Shown here in pieces: positions 8,716-19,391 of a stretch of 64,000 nt of DNA. This stretch comes from Candidatus Poseidoniaceae archaeon (lineage in GTDB: Archaea > Thermoplasmatota > Poseidoniia > Poseidoniales > Poseidoniaceae): positions 387,279-451,278 of the forward strand of contig CASIAI010000001.1 of assembly GCA_949372655.1 (NCBI GenBank), in the 5' to 3' direction. Position 1 is the stretch's first letter. Every line of letters begins with the position of its first letter. The position numbers were made by a program, and so were the translations under genes. The notes below the pieces were generated by a model. That model did no database searches and was not told the DNA's origin. It was given only the letters and a program-made list of their open reading frames with translations.

Positions 8716-9840
8716 ATGGGGAGGAGTTCAAAAGCAAAAGATACTGATATTCCTCAAGGTGATGATGATTTAGTTGATGTCGTAGACTCAGTTGTCAATA
8801 ACTCAAATAATGAGTCCTACAAGCCTGAAGATACTGGTTTAAATCCTTCAAGTGAACAATTACTAGCAACTAGTGCGAAAATGGTTGTAGAAACCTGTAT
8901 GGATATCCGTAGAGGTGAAAATGTGCTGATTGTATGCGACCCTACTACTGGTGAAATAGGCCAAGCATTACATGAAGCTGTCACAAATCGTTCGGAAAGA
9001 GTGTTGCTAATTGTCATGCCAAAAGGGCGTCATCACGGCGAAGAGCCTCCATCACCAGTGGCTAGTCTAATGCGACAACAACAAGTCATTATGGCTCCTA
9101 CAAGGTATTCGTTAACCCATACTAAGGCAATAAGACAGGCTTTGAGAGAAGGCGCCCGTGTTGCTACGATGCCTGGGATGACAGAAGAAATGTTTACCCA
9201 TGGAGGAATGGCGGCTGATTTTAATGAAATAAAAAGAAAAATCAGTAATCTAGGCCCATATCTTAGAAGAAGAAGAATCATAAATGTAAAATCTGAACAA
9301 GGTACTGACATAACATTTGAAGTGAATTGGAGAGATTGGAAGTTGGATGATAATGGAATTTGTAATCGCCCAAGAATGTTAACAAATCTTCCAGCAGGTA
9401 AAGCATTCATCATGCCTAGAGAAGGTTCGATGAATGGAAAAGTGGTTATCGACGGGTCTTGGGATGCAACTCTTCTGGAGGAGCAAATAGAACTAGAAAT
9501 TGAAAATGGAATTGTTATCGATGTAAAAGGCGGTACTACAGCTGCAAATATTAGGCAAGAATTTGGAGAAGTGGCAAGGAAACTTCGTTCAAAAGATAGA
9601 GAAAATGTCTGGACTATCGCTGAATTTGGATTTGGAGTAAATGAACATGCTAGATTAGGTGGAAATGTTTTAGAAGATGAAAAGCGATTAGGAACATGCT
9701 ATATCGCAATTGGAGATAATACTGCATTAGGAGGTAACTCTTCAGTAGGAATTCACATACCTGGAGTATTGAAATCTCCAAGTGTCTGGTTAGATGACAC
9801 ACAAATATTAGATGATGGACAGTTCATTATTGAACTTTAA
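8716..9840 (+). CDS. M29-like aminopeptidase (aminopeptidase T / NicX-like family)
   Basis: The 374-residue protein begins with an acidic, poorly conserved 45-residue stretch. A core with ENVLIVCDPTTGEIGQAL follows. In the second half come the family's metal-site region AEFGFGVNEHARLGGN, LEDEKRLGTCYIAIGDN, and GGNSSVGIHIPGV. In M29 aminopeptidases these blocks supply the Glu, His and Asp ligands for two metals. The same fold includes 2,5-dihydroxypyridine dioxygenase, so peptidase activity is probable but not certain. The final motif reads IHIPGV where the family often has an H-x-D pattern, so the C-terminal ligand set may be altered. There is no signal peptide. It is divergent from the M32 peptidase and abuts the next convergent gene with no gap. 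Confidence 0.75.
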   Translation: MGRSSKAKDTDIPQGDDDLVDVVDSVVNNSNNESYKPEDTGLNPSSEQLLATSAKMVVETCMDIRRGENVLIVCDPTTGEIGQALHEAVTNRSERVLLIVMPKGRHHGEEPPSPVASLMRQQQVIMAPTRYSLTHTKAIRQALREGARVATMPGMTEEMFTHGGMAADFNEIKRKISNLGPYLRRRRIINVKSEQGTDITFEVNWRDWKLDDNGICNRPRMLTNLPAGKAFIMPREGSMNGKVVIDGSWDATLLEEQIELEIENGIVIDVKGGTTAANIRQEFGEVARKLRSKDRENVWTIAEFGFGVNEHARLGGNVLEDEKRLGTCYIAIGDNTALGGNSSVGIHIPGVLKSPSVWLDDTQILDDGQFIIEL

Positions 9841-11445
<1,605 letters not shown>

Positions 11446-11511
11446 TAGCACACCTCACTAATCTGTGCTGAATTCTCTTCTTATGAAAACACATGGCTAC
11501 CAATTTTCCTT

Positions 11512-14500
11512 TCATCTGTTTTTACTAAGATTAATTATCGCTCTAGATTGAGGAGCATTCCACCCATTACCTTGAAGTTCCATCAAAATTTCTCGCTCAG
11601 ATAAATCCTTTGATAAAGATTCTACAACCCAATCAATCGCTAGCTCTCTATGGTCATTCTCAACACCTTCAAAGATATCTGGGTCTACTTCTAATTTCGC
11701 TTTACGGACTTTCTTTTCACCGGTCTGATTCGATTTGATCCGCTTAGCTTTAGGTGCCTCGGTCTGCGTACGGGAGACAGGTGAAATAATTGACTGCGAA
11801 ATTTGTTTCTGTGGCCCTTTTGGCACCTGGGTTGCTGAATTTTCACTAGGTGGTCCCCCCCTTGGTGGGAATGAATTACTAGGAGGACCTCCAGTTGGTT
11901 TAGGACTAGAAGATTCGCTATTGTGACCCGAGCGTATGTCTGTAAGGAAACTCAATTTATCTTCTTGGTAATCCTCATCATCATAATCATCATCTTCATC
12001 GTCATCATCATCATCGAACCAATCATTATCTTCGGCTCTTCTTCGAATAAAAGATACTAGTATGATTATTCCAACTAATGAAGACACACATACAACGATA
12101 AAAGTTAGGATGCCCATACCAAAAATTTCTGCTGAATCACTCGCCTCCTCTAATGTTTCTAATGGACATCCATCAACGTAACCATTGAGCCCTTTAGCAT
12201 CATTGGGACAGTTATCTAAACTATCTACAACTCCGTCTGAGTCTGTATCTTTCTCATTATTGGCACAACCATCGGTATCGACGCTATCTCGATAAGCAGA
12301 TTTAGTGTTAGGACAAAGGTCAGGGTTATTGCCAGATATATTATCTCCATAACCATCTCCATCAATATCTCTCCACTGAGTTAAATCAGTAGTAAAGGCA
12401 TCTGCTTGACCATTAGGAGATGCGAACCAATCAACAGAGTTAGGATTAGACCATCCGTCTCCATCTGAATCTAGGCAACCTAGTCTATCTTCAAATGAAG
12501 TCCCATTCTCAAATATACAATCATCGGCATTTACTCCTTGAGTATTATCTCCATAACCATCTCCATCGCTATCCCACCATTGAGATTCCTCAAATGGATA
12601 AAGGTCTCCTTGTTGATTAATTCTAATCGATTGGTTTTCATCAATTTCATATTGATATATACCTTGGTAACCATCCAAATCCCAATCAAAGTTTAGAGCA
12701 TCCTCATCTGTACAACCTAATTGGTCAACAGGGTAATCTTGAGGTGTATCTGGACAGGTATCTATTGAATCTAATACACCGTCTCCATCTGAGTCTCTTT
12801 GCGATGGAGAGCAACCAAACTGATTGGCAACTTCGCCTTGCGGAGTATCATTACAATTATCTTGGAAATTAAAGACTCCATCTCCATCATCATCCACTTC
12901 CCTTTGAGCTTGTGTACAACCACTTGAGTCGACCGATTCGCCAGAAGGAGTCAATTCACACAGATCAGCATCATTGAATACTCCATCTTCATCATCATCA
13001 ATTTGGTTTTGAGCACACCCGGCAGAATCAACCATCAAGCTTGAATCAGTATCTGGACATGTATCTTCATCATTGATTACAAAATCCCCATCATCATCAT
13101 TACCATCAATTAAACGACAACCTGTGCCAAGTGTTCCATCAATAACACCAAACTGATAAGGACAGATGTCTGGTTGTAACCCGAATTGTTGGTCACCAAA
13201 CCCATCTCCATCACTATCTTTCCACTGAGAAGCATCTAATGGGAAAGCATCTCCGGACTGATTTTCTCTTAGATTAGTAATTGGGTTTGTATCATAAGAA
13301 TACAAATCCATGAAACCATCTCCATCACTATCCTTGCAACCAAACAACGGGTCTGATGAATTACCTGCTACTAATGGGCAACCGTCAAGATAAAGGCCAT
13401 TTGCATTACTTCCATTGTAAAACGAAGTGAAATTATCTGGATAACCATCCCTGTCTGAATCGTTAACTACTGCAATATTATTTGGGAAAGCATCTGGATT
13501 TGTTGCATTTAAGGAGCTATTATCACCGTAGCCATCACCATCACTGTCTGCCCATTGAGTTGGGTCTAATGGCCACATATCTGCGCCATCTAATAATGAC
13601 CATCCAGATACCGGGTCAGAATAACCATCAAAGTCTGAATCAAGGCAACCATTCCGGTCATATCTCGAGGTCCCATAATCGAATCTACAACGATCGCCTC
13701 CAATCAAATCGGAGGTATTATCACCAAATCCGTCGCCATCCCAATCTAGATATTGCTTGTAATCATAAGGGAACGCGTCACCAGGCTGTGCATTATCATC
13801 ATACCATGTATCACAACAATCAGGACCGTGATTGTCCCCATAACCATCACCATCGGTATCGAAAGCCTGTTTCCAATTATCTGTGAAAATATCTCCATTT
13901 TGGTAAGATATCTTGTTATCTGACCATCCGTCTTGGTCAAAGTCACCACATCCAGTTCTTCCTAACCAAGAGAAACCCCGGATATTATTACAAGTATCAA
14001 TAGTATCAGCATATCCATCATTGTCATAATCATTGCATCCAAAGATTACTAGGGATGAAGTCCGATCATCTTGAGGACAAGAATCAAATTGTGGCCCGTA
14101 TATACTATCACCATAACCATCACCATCACTATCAGACCACTGGCCAGATAAGTTGGGTAAGTCGTCAATTTTATCGAATATTAGGTCTTTGTCTGAATCT
14201 AGGTAGAGGCTCAGAGAAACTACTTTATTTTGCATATCATCAATTACTGCAATATTTAATGTACCATTTTCATCAAATAATGGGTCAACTTGAGAAGTGG
14301 TGCTCAATCCCGTAAAGGTTTGACTAAACCAAGGAGCAAAGTCATCATGAATGCCATTCTTTTCTATACTATTCCATTGTAGTAATCCTGAATCGGGATT
14401 AGTTGAAAACAGTATGTAGTGAGTGTCTATCTGCGTTAAACTCCATGTTCCCTGTGTCAAGGATTCGGGTTGAGTTGCAATTGAGACCCAAGTACCTGAT

Positions 14501-17500
14501 ATTTGTCTAACATATATCGAGTTTGAATCAGCTCTTACTGCCATAGCAGGATTTTCTCCACCGATTAAATCAAACGACATTTCAGCGCTATTACCAGTTG
14601 GTTGGTCGACTAATACCCCATTCCAGATAGTTTCATTCCATAACCTCTCATACAGACTTAGAGAACCTGAAGAAGTCATTACAACGAAAATAATAGTTCC
14701 ATCATCGGTGAGTCTCATTTGAATTTCAGAAGACAAGTCTGTTTCTGCTCTAATGACTGAACTGTTTAGTGCTGAACCATTCCAAGTCCACATAGATAGA
14801 TTATGATTAGTTCCATCAAACTCAACCAATCCTATTGCCAAATCTCCATTTGGAAGCCACATTGAAGAATGCGAGGTTGAGGCTGCTTGGCTAGATATAC
14901 CTAAAGTTTGAATATTCCAACCGTTCAAGTAAAAGGCATATTCCATCTGCTCACTGAAAGAATCCCTGTAGATAATATGTGATGAATTATTGGTATCTGT
15001 TAGAACATTTATTGGTGAAGCAATCGAAACTGAATTTCTGATATTTTCAAATGTCCATCCAGAAGACGTTTCTTTGTTAAGAAATACCTGGGTATTTCCA
15101 GTCGTTGAGTAAGCGATATGTTGTCTATTTGAACTATCCAATGCTTGTCCGATAAATTGAGGACTCGAACCCAAAGTTTGTACTTCTGATTCAAGAGCAG
15201 TCATAGATTTAGGCATTCTAAGTATGACACCGTTTATATCATCACTCATAACTACAAACGGAAGACCTGAAGAAGATACGGCTAAGGCACTAGAAGAATT
15301 ATTATGATTCAAATCCGTCAACTTATGTTCTAACCAGTCTCCTGAGGAAGATCCCTCAAAGGCATCGTCAAATAAGGTTGTAATAGTAGAGTTAAGCAGT
15401 TTTGAAGATACTAGAAGTGTAGTTTTTCCAGATGAAGATACATCAAGGTCAAGACTTTCCAACTCTCCATTTACAGAAAAGTTCTGATTCTGCCAAAGTT
15501 CACGTGAATATATTTGATACTCTACATATTGACCATTCGTTTGATCCGTTTTTTCTTGGCTAAATACAAACTCTTCAACATTATCACCATCAAAATCTGC
15601 GCCTGAAATTGCCTCTAATCCGACATTACCACCATTCTCTACCACAGTATGGTGTTGAGGTTCCAGCCCTGATAAAGAACCGAGGTATAATTCAACACTA
15701 CCGCTTGAATAGGAGCCTGAATGAGTAATAAATACATCATTAAAACCATCAGAATTTATATCACCTGCAGATAATATATTCAAACCAATCAATTCGTTTA
15801 TCTGACCGATTAAAACTAAATCAGGCTGATTTGTAACCCCTGAAGAATTACCGAAAAACACCCAAACCATACCGCTCTGATAGGCATTAGAACCGTTGTA
15901 TGGTTCGGAAATAAAAACATCATCATAGCCATCCCCGTTAATATCAGATACTATCTCGACTTCATAGCCAAATAAAGTACCTTGAAGATTAGATTGGAAA
16001 GACTTATTGCTCTCTAAAGAATATCCATTTGAATTACCATGATAAATTTCAACCGATGAATATCCGGTTGGACTAATTAAAGAACCAGTCGTACCAACGA
16101 TTAAATCATTAAATCCATCATTATTGATATCTCCAGAAGTGGATACTGAGCGGCCAAATAAGGTTCCTTGAGTCGACCTTTCAGGAGATTGTAAAGTCCC
16201 CCAGCCATCATTTTGTGATGAACCATGGAATAATTCTAGTTGCCCCTTACTATCATCGCCAAGTGAAAGAATCAATAATTCATCAATACTGTCGCCATCC
16301 AAGTCTTCTACTGTCTTTAGTAAAGAGCCATATTCTTGACCACTAACTGAAGGCGCAGAAACTCCACTGATAATTTCCGAGACTATGGGTAACCCGGATG
16401 AAGAACCAAAGTAAAGTTCCACCATACCATCGTTTTGATTATAGCCTGGTGAACCAACCGCTAAATCGCTAAATCCATCTCCGTTAAAGTCTCCAACTGT
16501 AAGTCCTTGGCCTAAACTTTGATCATCTTGGGAACCATAATAGTTCAAATCTGCATTTTGAGAAATACCATTTTGTGAACCATAGTATATACTTATTTCA
16601 CCATTCGAATCACCTATTGAAGGGTTCGAAAGATTAGATGATAATCGTGTACTTACTTTTGGTTGAGAAATCACTAAATCACTAAATCCATCTTGATTGA
16701 AATCCCCTAAAACAGTGTTTCCCGCCACCTCTGACGATGTGGTTGACCCAGCGATAAGTGACGAGGTTGGCTCAGAGCCGATTTGATTTTTATTATTAGC
16801 CAAACTTCGCTTAAGGTTTATTGTAGAGTTATTACCATCAAAGGTTGATGTTGATACTTGAACAAGTCCTTTACCATCTAAATCTAGACCCACTTGTGAA
16901 TGAATTTCTCCATCTGTCAGGATTACTTCTTTTGAGATTGTAGCGTTAATATTAGTATCCATATTAATCATTATAGCACTATTCAATTTAGTATAGAGAA
17001 TACTAATATTATCATTTTCATCGATGTATAATTCGATGTCTTCGCCGATTGGCCCATTATCTAAAATTCTAGTTTCCCAAAAAGTTCCAGTGAAACTAAT
17101 TTCATATAACTGGGCTAAATTATTTCTATAAACACCCCATTCTAAGTCTAAAGACGAAACTGCCAACTCGATATGAGTCACATTCACATTTTCCAAAATA
17201 GTTCTTGTATGCCAAGCATCCCCCTGTGAGTACAAGGAACTCTGAAGAGCAATTTGTCCTGCTTTCAGATTATTTCCATCTGCATAAAGAAGAGTCTTTC
17301 TTCCATTTTTCTTTACCGCCAATGCACAATTAACAATATCTTCAAAATTAGAATATATGCCAACATCATCAACATGCATCAAGGTTTCAGTGCCTGAAAT
17401 ATTTCTGGAATAAGTTCTAACTTGGCCCTCAAGTGTACTCCAACACATCTCTATCTGTTGATATCCGGTAAATTCGATGTCTGGCGTGCCGGGAGTTTGA

Positions 17501-17787
17501 TTATCTGCATTCAAGATAACATGACTATTCCATAAGTCTAGTGCTGATTCCGACCTAACTTTGGCATCCTGCAAACCATCAATCGATATTTCACTTCCAG
17601 CAAAATCGTGACCATAAAGGGTATCATCAACGTCAACATATGGGTGAGTAAAGTATGAATCACTGATATTCAAGTTTTGTTCTTTGTCAACACTTGGAGC
17701 CAGTAAGGGCGAAATTAATTGGAATAAGAAAATAATCGCAATCAGCAAAGGAACTAGCGAGGTTTTGCCTTTGCTAACGCTCGCCAT
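11512..17787 (-). CDS. giant surface protein: FG-GAP propeller, TSP3 calcium repeats, membrane anchor, cytosolic tail
   Basis: The 2,091-residue type I membrane protein starts with a signal peptide (LVPLLIAIIFLFQLISPLLA). Residues about 350-740 hold five or six FG-GAP/integrin-alpha-like repeats with calcium loops such as GDFNQDGFSDLVIS and GDFNGDGFSDLAVG, forming a probable beta-propeller. A beta-rich region follows. From about 1,200 to 1,860 there are many TSP3-type repeats (SDSDGDGYGD, DEDGVFNDADLC). The membrane helix is near 1,886-1,912. A cytosolic tail of about 180 residues has a nearly pure Asp/Glu stretch, a Pro/Gly-rich section and a C-terminal helical segment with LSEREILMELQGNGW. 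The likely role is calcium-dependent adhesion, with the tail contacting internal partners. It is divergent from a thiamine pyrophosphokinase-like gene. The architecture is clear; the ligand is unknown. Confidence 0.88.
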   Translation of the reverse strand: MASVSKGKTSLVPLLIAIIFLFQLISPLLAPSVDKEQNLNISDSYFTHPYVDVDDTLYGHDFAGSEISIDGLQDAKVRSESALDLWNSHVILNADNQTPGTPDIEFTGYQQIEMCWSTLEGQVRTYSRNISGTETLMHVDDVGIYSNFEDIVNCALAVKKNGRKTLLYADGNNLKAGQIALQSSLYSQGDAWHTRTILENVNVTHIELAVSSLDLEWGVYRNNLAQLYEISFTGTFWETRILDNGPIGEDIELYIDENDNISILYTKLNSAIMINMDTNINATISKEVILTDGEIHSQVGLDLDGKGLVQVSTSTFDGNNSTINLKRSLANNKNQIGSEPTSSLIAGSTTSSEVAGNTVLGDFNQDGFSDLVISQPKVSTRLSSNLSNPSIGDSNGEISIYYGSQNGISQNADLNYYGSQDDQSLGQGLTVGDFNGDGFSDLAVGSPGYNQNDGMVELYFGSSSGLPIVSEIISGVSAPSVSGQEYGSLLKTVEDLDGDSIDELLILSLGDDSKGQLELFHGSSQNDGWGTLQSPERSTQGTLFGRSVSTSGDINNDGFNDLIVGTTGSLISPTGYSSVEIYHGNSNGYSLESNKSFQSNLQGTLFGYEVEIVSDINGDGYDDVFISEPYNGSNAYQSGMVWVFFGNSSGVTNQPDLVLIGQINELIGLNILSAGDINSDGFNDVFITHSGSYSSGSVELYLGSLSGLEPQHHTVVENGGNVGLEAISGADFDGDNVEEFVFSQEKTDQTNGQYVEYQIYSRELWQNQNFSVNGELESLDLDVSSSGKTTLLVSSKLLNSTITTLFDDAFEGSSSGDWLEHKLTDLNHNNSSSALAVSSSGLPFVVMSDDINGVILRMPKSMTALESEVQTLGSSPQFIGQALDSSNRQHIAYSTTGNTQVFLNKETSSGWTFENIRNSVSIASPINVLTDTNNSSHIIYRDSFSEQMEYAFYLNGWNIQTLGISSQAASTSHSSMWLPNGDLAIGLVEFDGTNHNLSMWTWNGSALNSSVIRAETDLSSEIQMRLTDDGTIIFVVMTSSGSLSLYERLWNETIWNGVLVDQPTGNSAEMSFDLIGGENPAMAVRADSNSIYVRQISGTWVSIATQPESLTQGTWSLTQIDTHYILFSTNPDSGLLQWNSIEKNGIHDDFAPWFSQTFTGLSTTSQVDPLFDENGTLNIAVIDDMQNKVVSLSLYLDSDKDLIFDKIDDLPNLSGQWSDSDGDGYGDSIYGPQFDSCPQDDRTSSLVIFGCNDYDNDGYADTIDTCNNIRGFSWLGRTGCGDFDQDGWSDNKISYQNGDIFTDNWKQAFDTDGDGYGDNHGPDCCDTWYDDNAQPGDAFPYDYKQYLDWDGDGFGDNTSDLIGGDRCRFDYGTSRYDRNGCLDSDFDGYSDPVSGWSLLDGADMWPLDPTQWADSDGDGYGDNSSLNATNPDAFPNNIAVVNDSDRDGYPDNFTSFYNGSNANGLYLDGCPLVAGNSSDPLFGCKDSDGDGFMDLYSYDTNPITNLRENQSGDAFPLDASQWKDSDGDGFGDQQFGLQPDICPYQFGVIDGTLGTGCRLIDGNDDDGDFVINDEDTCPDTDSSLMVDSAGCAQNQIDDDEDGVFNDADLCELTPSGESVDSSGCTQAQREVDDDGDGVFNFQDNCNDTPQGEVANQFGCSPSQRDSDGDGVLDSIDTCPDTPQDYPVDQLGCTDEDALNFDWDLDGYQGIYQYEIDENQSIRINQQGDLYPFEESQWWDSDGDGYGDNTQGVNADDCIFENGTSFEDRLGCLDSDGDGWSNPNSVDWFASPNGQADAFTTDLTQWRDIDGDGYGDNISGNNPDLCPNTKSAYRDSVDTDGCANNEKDTDSDGVVDSLDNCPNDAKGLNGYVDGCPLETLEEASDSAEIFGMGILTFIVVCVSSLVGIIILVSFIRRRAEDNDWFDDDDDDEDDDYDDEDYQEDKLSFLTDIRSGHNSESSSPKPTGGPPSNSFPPRGGPPSENSATQVPKGPQKQISQSIISPVSRTQTEAPKAKRIKSNQTGEKKVRKAKLEVDPDIFEGVENDHRELAIDWVVESLSKDLSEREILMELQGNGWNAPQSRAIINLSKNR

Positions 17788-17800
17788 AAACTTGCTACTT

Positions 17801-17823
17801 CAAGTATACTTCAAAAATACTTG
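17801..17823. promoter_or_regulatory. inverted repeat near the giant adhesin start
   Basis: CAAGTAT at 17801-17807 is matched by ATACTTG at 17817-17823, and AAGTATACTT (17802-17811) is itself a perfect palindrome. The block lies 14-36 bases upstream of the giant gene's ATG, where a TATA box for a leaderless message would sit. It could be the core promoter, an operator, or both. Confidence 0.35.
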
Positions 17824-17837
17824 TGCAATTATCCAAC

Positions 17838-17857
17838 TTGACCCCCTTGGGGGTCAA
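17838..17857. promoter_or_regulatory. perfect 20-bp inverted repeat, candidate shared operator
   Basis: The arms TTGACCCCC (17838-17846) and GGGGGTCAA (17849-17857) are perfect complements around a TT spacer. The repeat centre (17847.5) is almost exactly midway between the two divergent start codons at 17787 and 17909. It is GC-rich in an AT-rich intergenic region. The shape suits a dimeric transcription regulator; a hairpin in an RNA leader is the alternative. Confidence 0.5.
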
Positions 17858-17908
17858 TACGAATCAAGGCATAGAACCTTTGACAAACTAACCGTATTTG
17901 CACAAAAT

Positions 17909-18529
17909 ATGAGTAGGTTTCTTATCGTGGGGAACTCCAAGTTTCCTAGTGAATTGATCACTAAAGAACTAATCAAAATCAGTGATAAAATAATTGCCTG
18001 TGACGGTGCAATAGAAAGGTGCCTACAGCATTCAATAGAAGCTGATTATGTAGTTGGTGATATGGATAGTTTAGAACAAATAACCATTGATGAATTACTT
18101 GAAATGAACTTAGAAGTTGTTAAGTTGGACGACCAAAATAATAATGACTTATCCAAGGCAATAAATTATGCTCGAGATTTAGGAGCGAAAAGAATCGATA
18201 TTATCGGTGTTGAAGGTGGAAGTAACCAACATCAATTCGCATCTTATTGGTCGATAATAGATTGCCCAATAGAATCTTATATCCATTTACAAGATAGTAT
18301 TATTTCTATAATAAATTCTAAATCAGAGCGGTATTCTATACAAGTAGGAAAGAACTTCTCAGTATTCCCTGTCGGTCGGTGTAAAGGAGTTTGTATATCA
18401 GGTTCTAAGTGGATATTAGATAATGAAACAATATTCCCAAGTTCTCGAGGATTGCACAATATTGCTAAAGAAAAAGAAATTGAAATTTCTTGTGAAGAAG
18501 GGGTATTACTTGTTTTTAGGAGCCGGTAA
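17909..18529 (+). CDS. thiamine pyrophosphokinase-like protein
   Basis: The 206-residue cytosolic protein starts at the ATG at 17909 (MSRFLIVGNSKF). The frame is open upstream but would run into the divergent gene. It has IACDGAIERCLQHSIEADY, then VVGDMDSL (the metal-binding G-D-x-D-S motif of thiamine pyrophosphokinase). It also has NNNDLSKAINYARDLGAK (the D-x-x-K-A helix) and IIGVEGGSNQHQFASYW. Thiamine pyrophosphokinases normally carry GGRxDH at this last point; here it reads GGSNQH, so the Arg and Asp are changed. The C-terminal domain is short but recognisable (NFSVFPVGRCKG, SSRGLHNIA). The enzyme would transfer pyrophosphate from ATP to thiamine. Because of the altered motif a different alcohol substrate is possible. 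It overlaps the convergent DUF4105 gene by 24 bases. Confidence 0.72.
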   Translation: MSRFLIVGNSKFPSELITKELIKISDKIIACDGAIERCLQHSIEADYVVGDMDSLEQITIDELLEMNLEVVKLDDQNNNDLSKAINYARDLGAKRIDIIGVEGGSNQHQFASYWSIIDCPIESYIHLQDSIISIINSKSERYSIQVGKNFSVFPVGRCKGVCISGSKWILDNETIFPSSRGLHNIAKEKEIEISCEEGVLLVFRSR

Positions 18530-19303
18530 ATGAGACCTAATCATTTCTGAATAATCCCCTTCACCATCCCAAAGCATTGCTTTTTGGTCAATTCTTGCCA
18601 ACTCCAGAGTCTTTTCATAACCACCCATATCTTCAACCAATGCTAACTTGAAAGCCACTTTAGGAGTATACCCCGGTAAAAAATTTCTAAGGAAGAAAGG
18701 TATTCTACCAGGAGTTACTTTGTTAACCAGTTTTACAATTGAGGTATTACAGGTAGTTAATAGTGAATGATACCATATTGGGTCATCTATCAGTGAGTTC
18801 ATACTCTTAGCTAGTCCTAAGAGTAATTGTTTTTCTTTACCTGGCGGAGTTATTGCCCTAAACATGTAATCTTTATTTCCTCGCGCATTTGTTCTTAATC
18901 CTAGAAGATCACTTTCATTCCCGACCAGAAGAAATAGTTCATAATTTCTCCACATACCATCCCATGGATGATATCTCTGACCTTTTATTCTCCTTGCCTC
19001 ATATGAAAATGAAAGACATTTTCCGTCATTAAATTCTATTGTCAAGAAAGTATGCGCTAATCCATGAATCTTGTGAAAGTGGTCTACAACAAACCAAACA
19101 TCCTTGATTTCATTAGCATTTACTGTAATGTCATCATCCCAATTTTCGTCTCTATCCCTAGTAGTTCTCCAAAAAAAGTCCCTAACCTTGGTGAATGTCA
19201 CATTATCGCCATCTATTAATGCCCTTGATTGAAATTCACAATCAGTATTCCAAGTGACATTCTTTCGAGGTTTCTTCGGAAGAACTTTTACAATCCAAAT
19301 CAA
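18506..19303 (-). CDS. DUF4105 / Lnb N-terminal periplasmic-domain-like membrane protein
   Basis: The protein matches the DUF4105 (Lnb N-terminal domain) family. It has VRDFFWRTTRDRDENWDD, GLAHTFLTIEFNDGKCLSFS (conserved His), YEARRIKGQRYHPWDGMW, YELFLLVGNESDLLGLRTN, and WYHSLLTTCNTSIVKLV (conserved Cys). The spaced His and Cys suggest a papain-like/NlpC-type thiol fold, which is an inference. The coordinates start at the first standard codon, a TTG at 19303 (265 residues). The frame continues open upstream to about 19411 and encodes a clear membrane helix (WSIILSSCIVVFLLSVLIW) but has no ATG, GTG or TTG. A GGTGAGG sequence lies 8 bases before an in-frame ATT at 19381, so a rare start there is likely. 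It is the third gene of an overlapping operon with the two genes upstream. Confidence 0.72.
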   Translation of the reverse strand: MIWIVKVLPKKPRKNVTWNTDCEFQSRALIDGDNVTFTKVRDFFWRTTRDRDENWDDDITVNANEIKDVWFVVDHFHKIHGLAHTFLTIEFNDGKCLSFSYEARRIKGQRYHPWDGMWRNYELFLLVGNESDLLGLRTNARGNKDYMFRAITPPGKEKQLLLGLAKSMNSLIDDPIWYHSLLTTCNTSIVKLVNKVTPGRIPFFLRNFLPGYTPKVAFKLALVEDMGGYEKTLELARIDQKAMLWDGEGDYSEMIRSHLPAPKNK

Positions 19304-19391
19304 TACCGATAACAGAAAAACGACTATACAAGAACTTAAAATTATAGACCATAGACTACCTAGAATATCGATCCCTAGAATTTCCAGAACC

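Noticed and set aside
12210..14190. Dense short repeats rich in ccatctccatc-type units, resembling a CRISPR or tandem DNA array
   Set aside because: They are degenerate codons for TSP3 repeats (DSDGDGYGD-like) in a continuous reading frame; spacing and sequence vary and there are no constant repeats with unique spacers.
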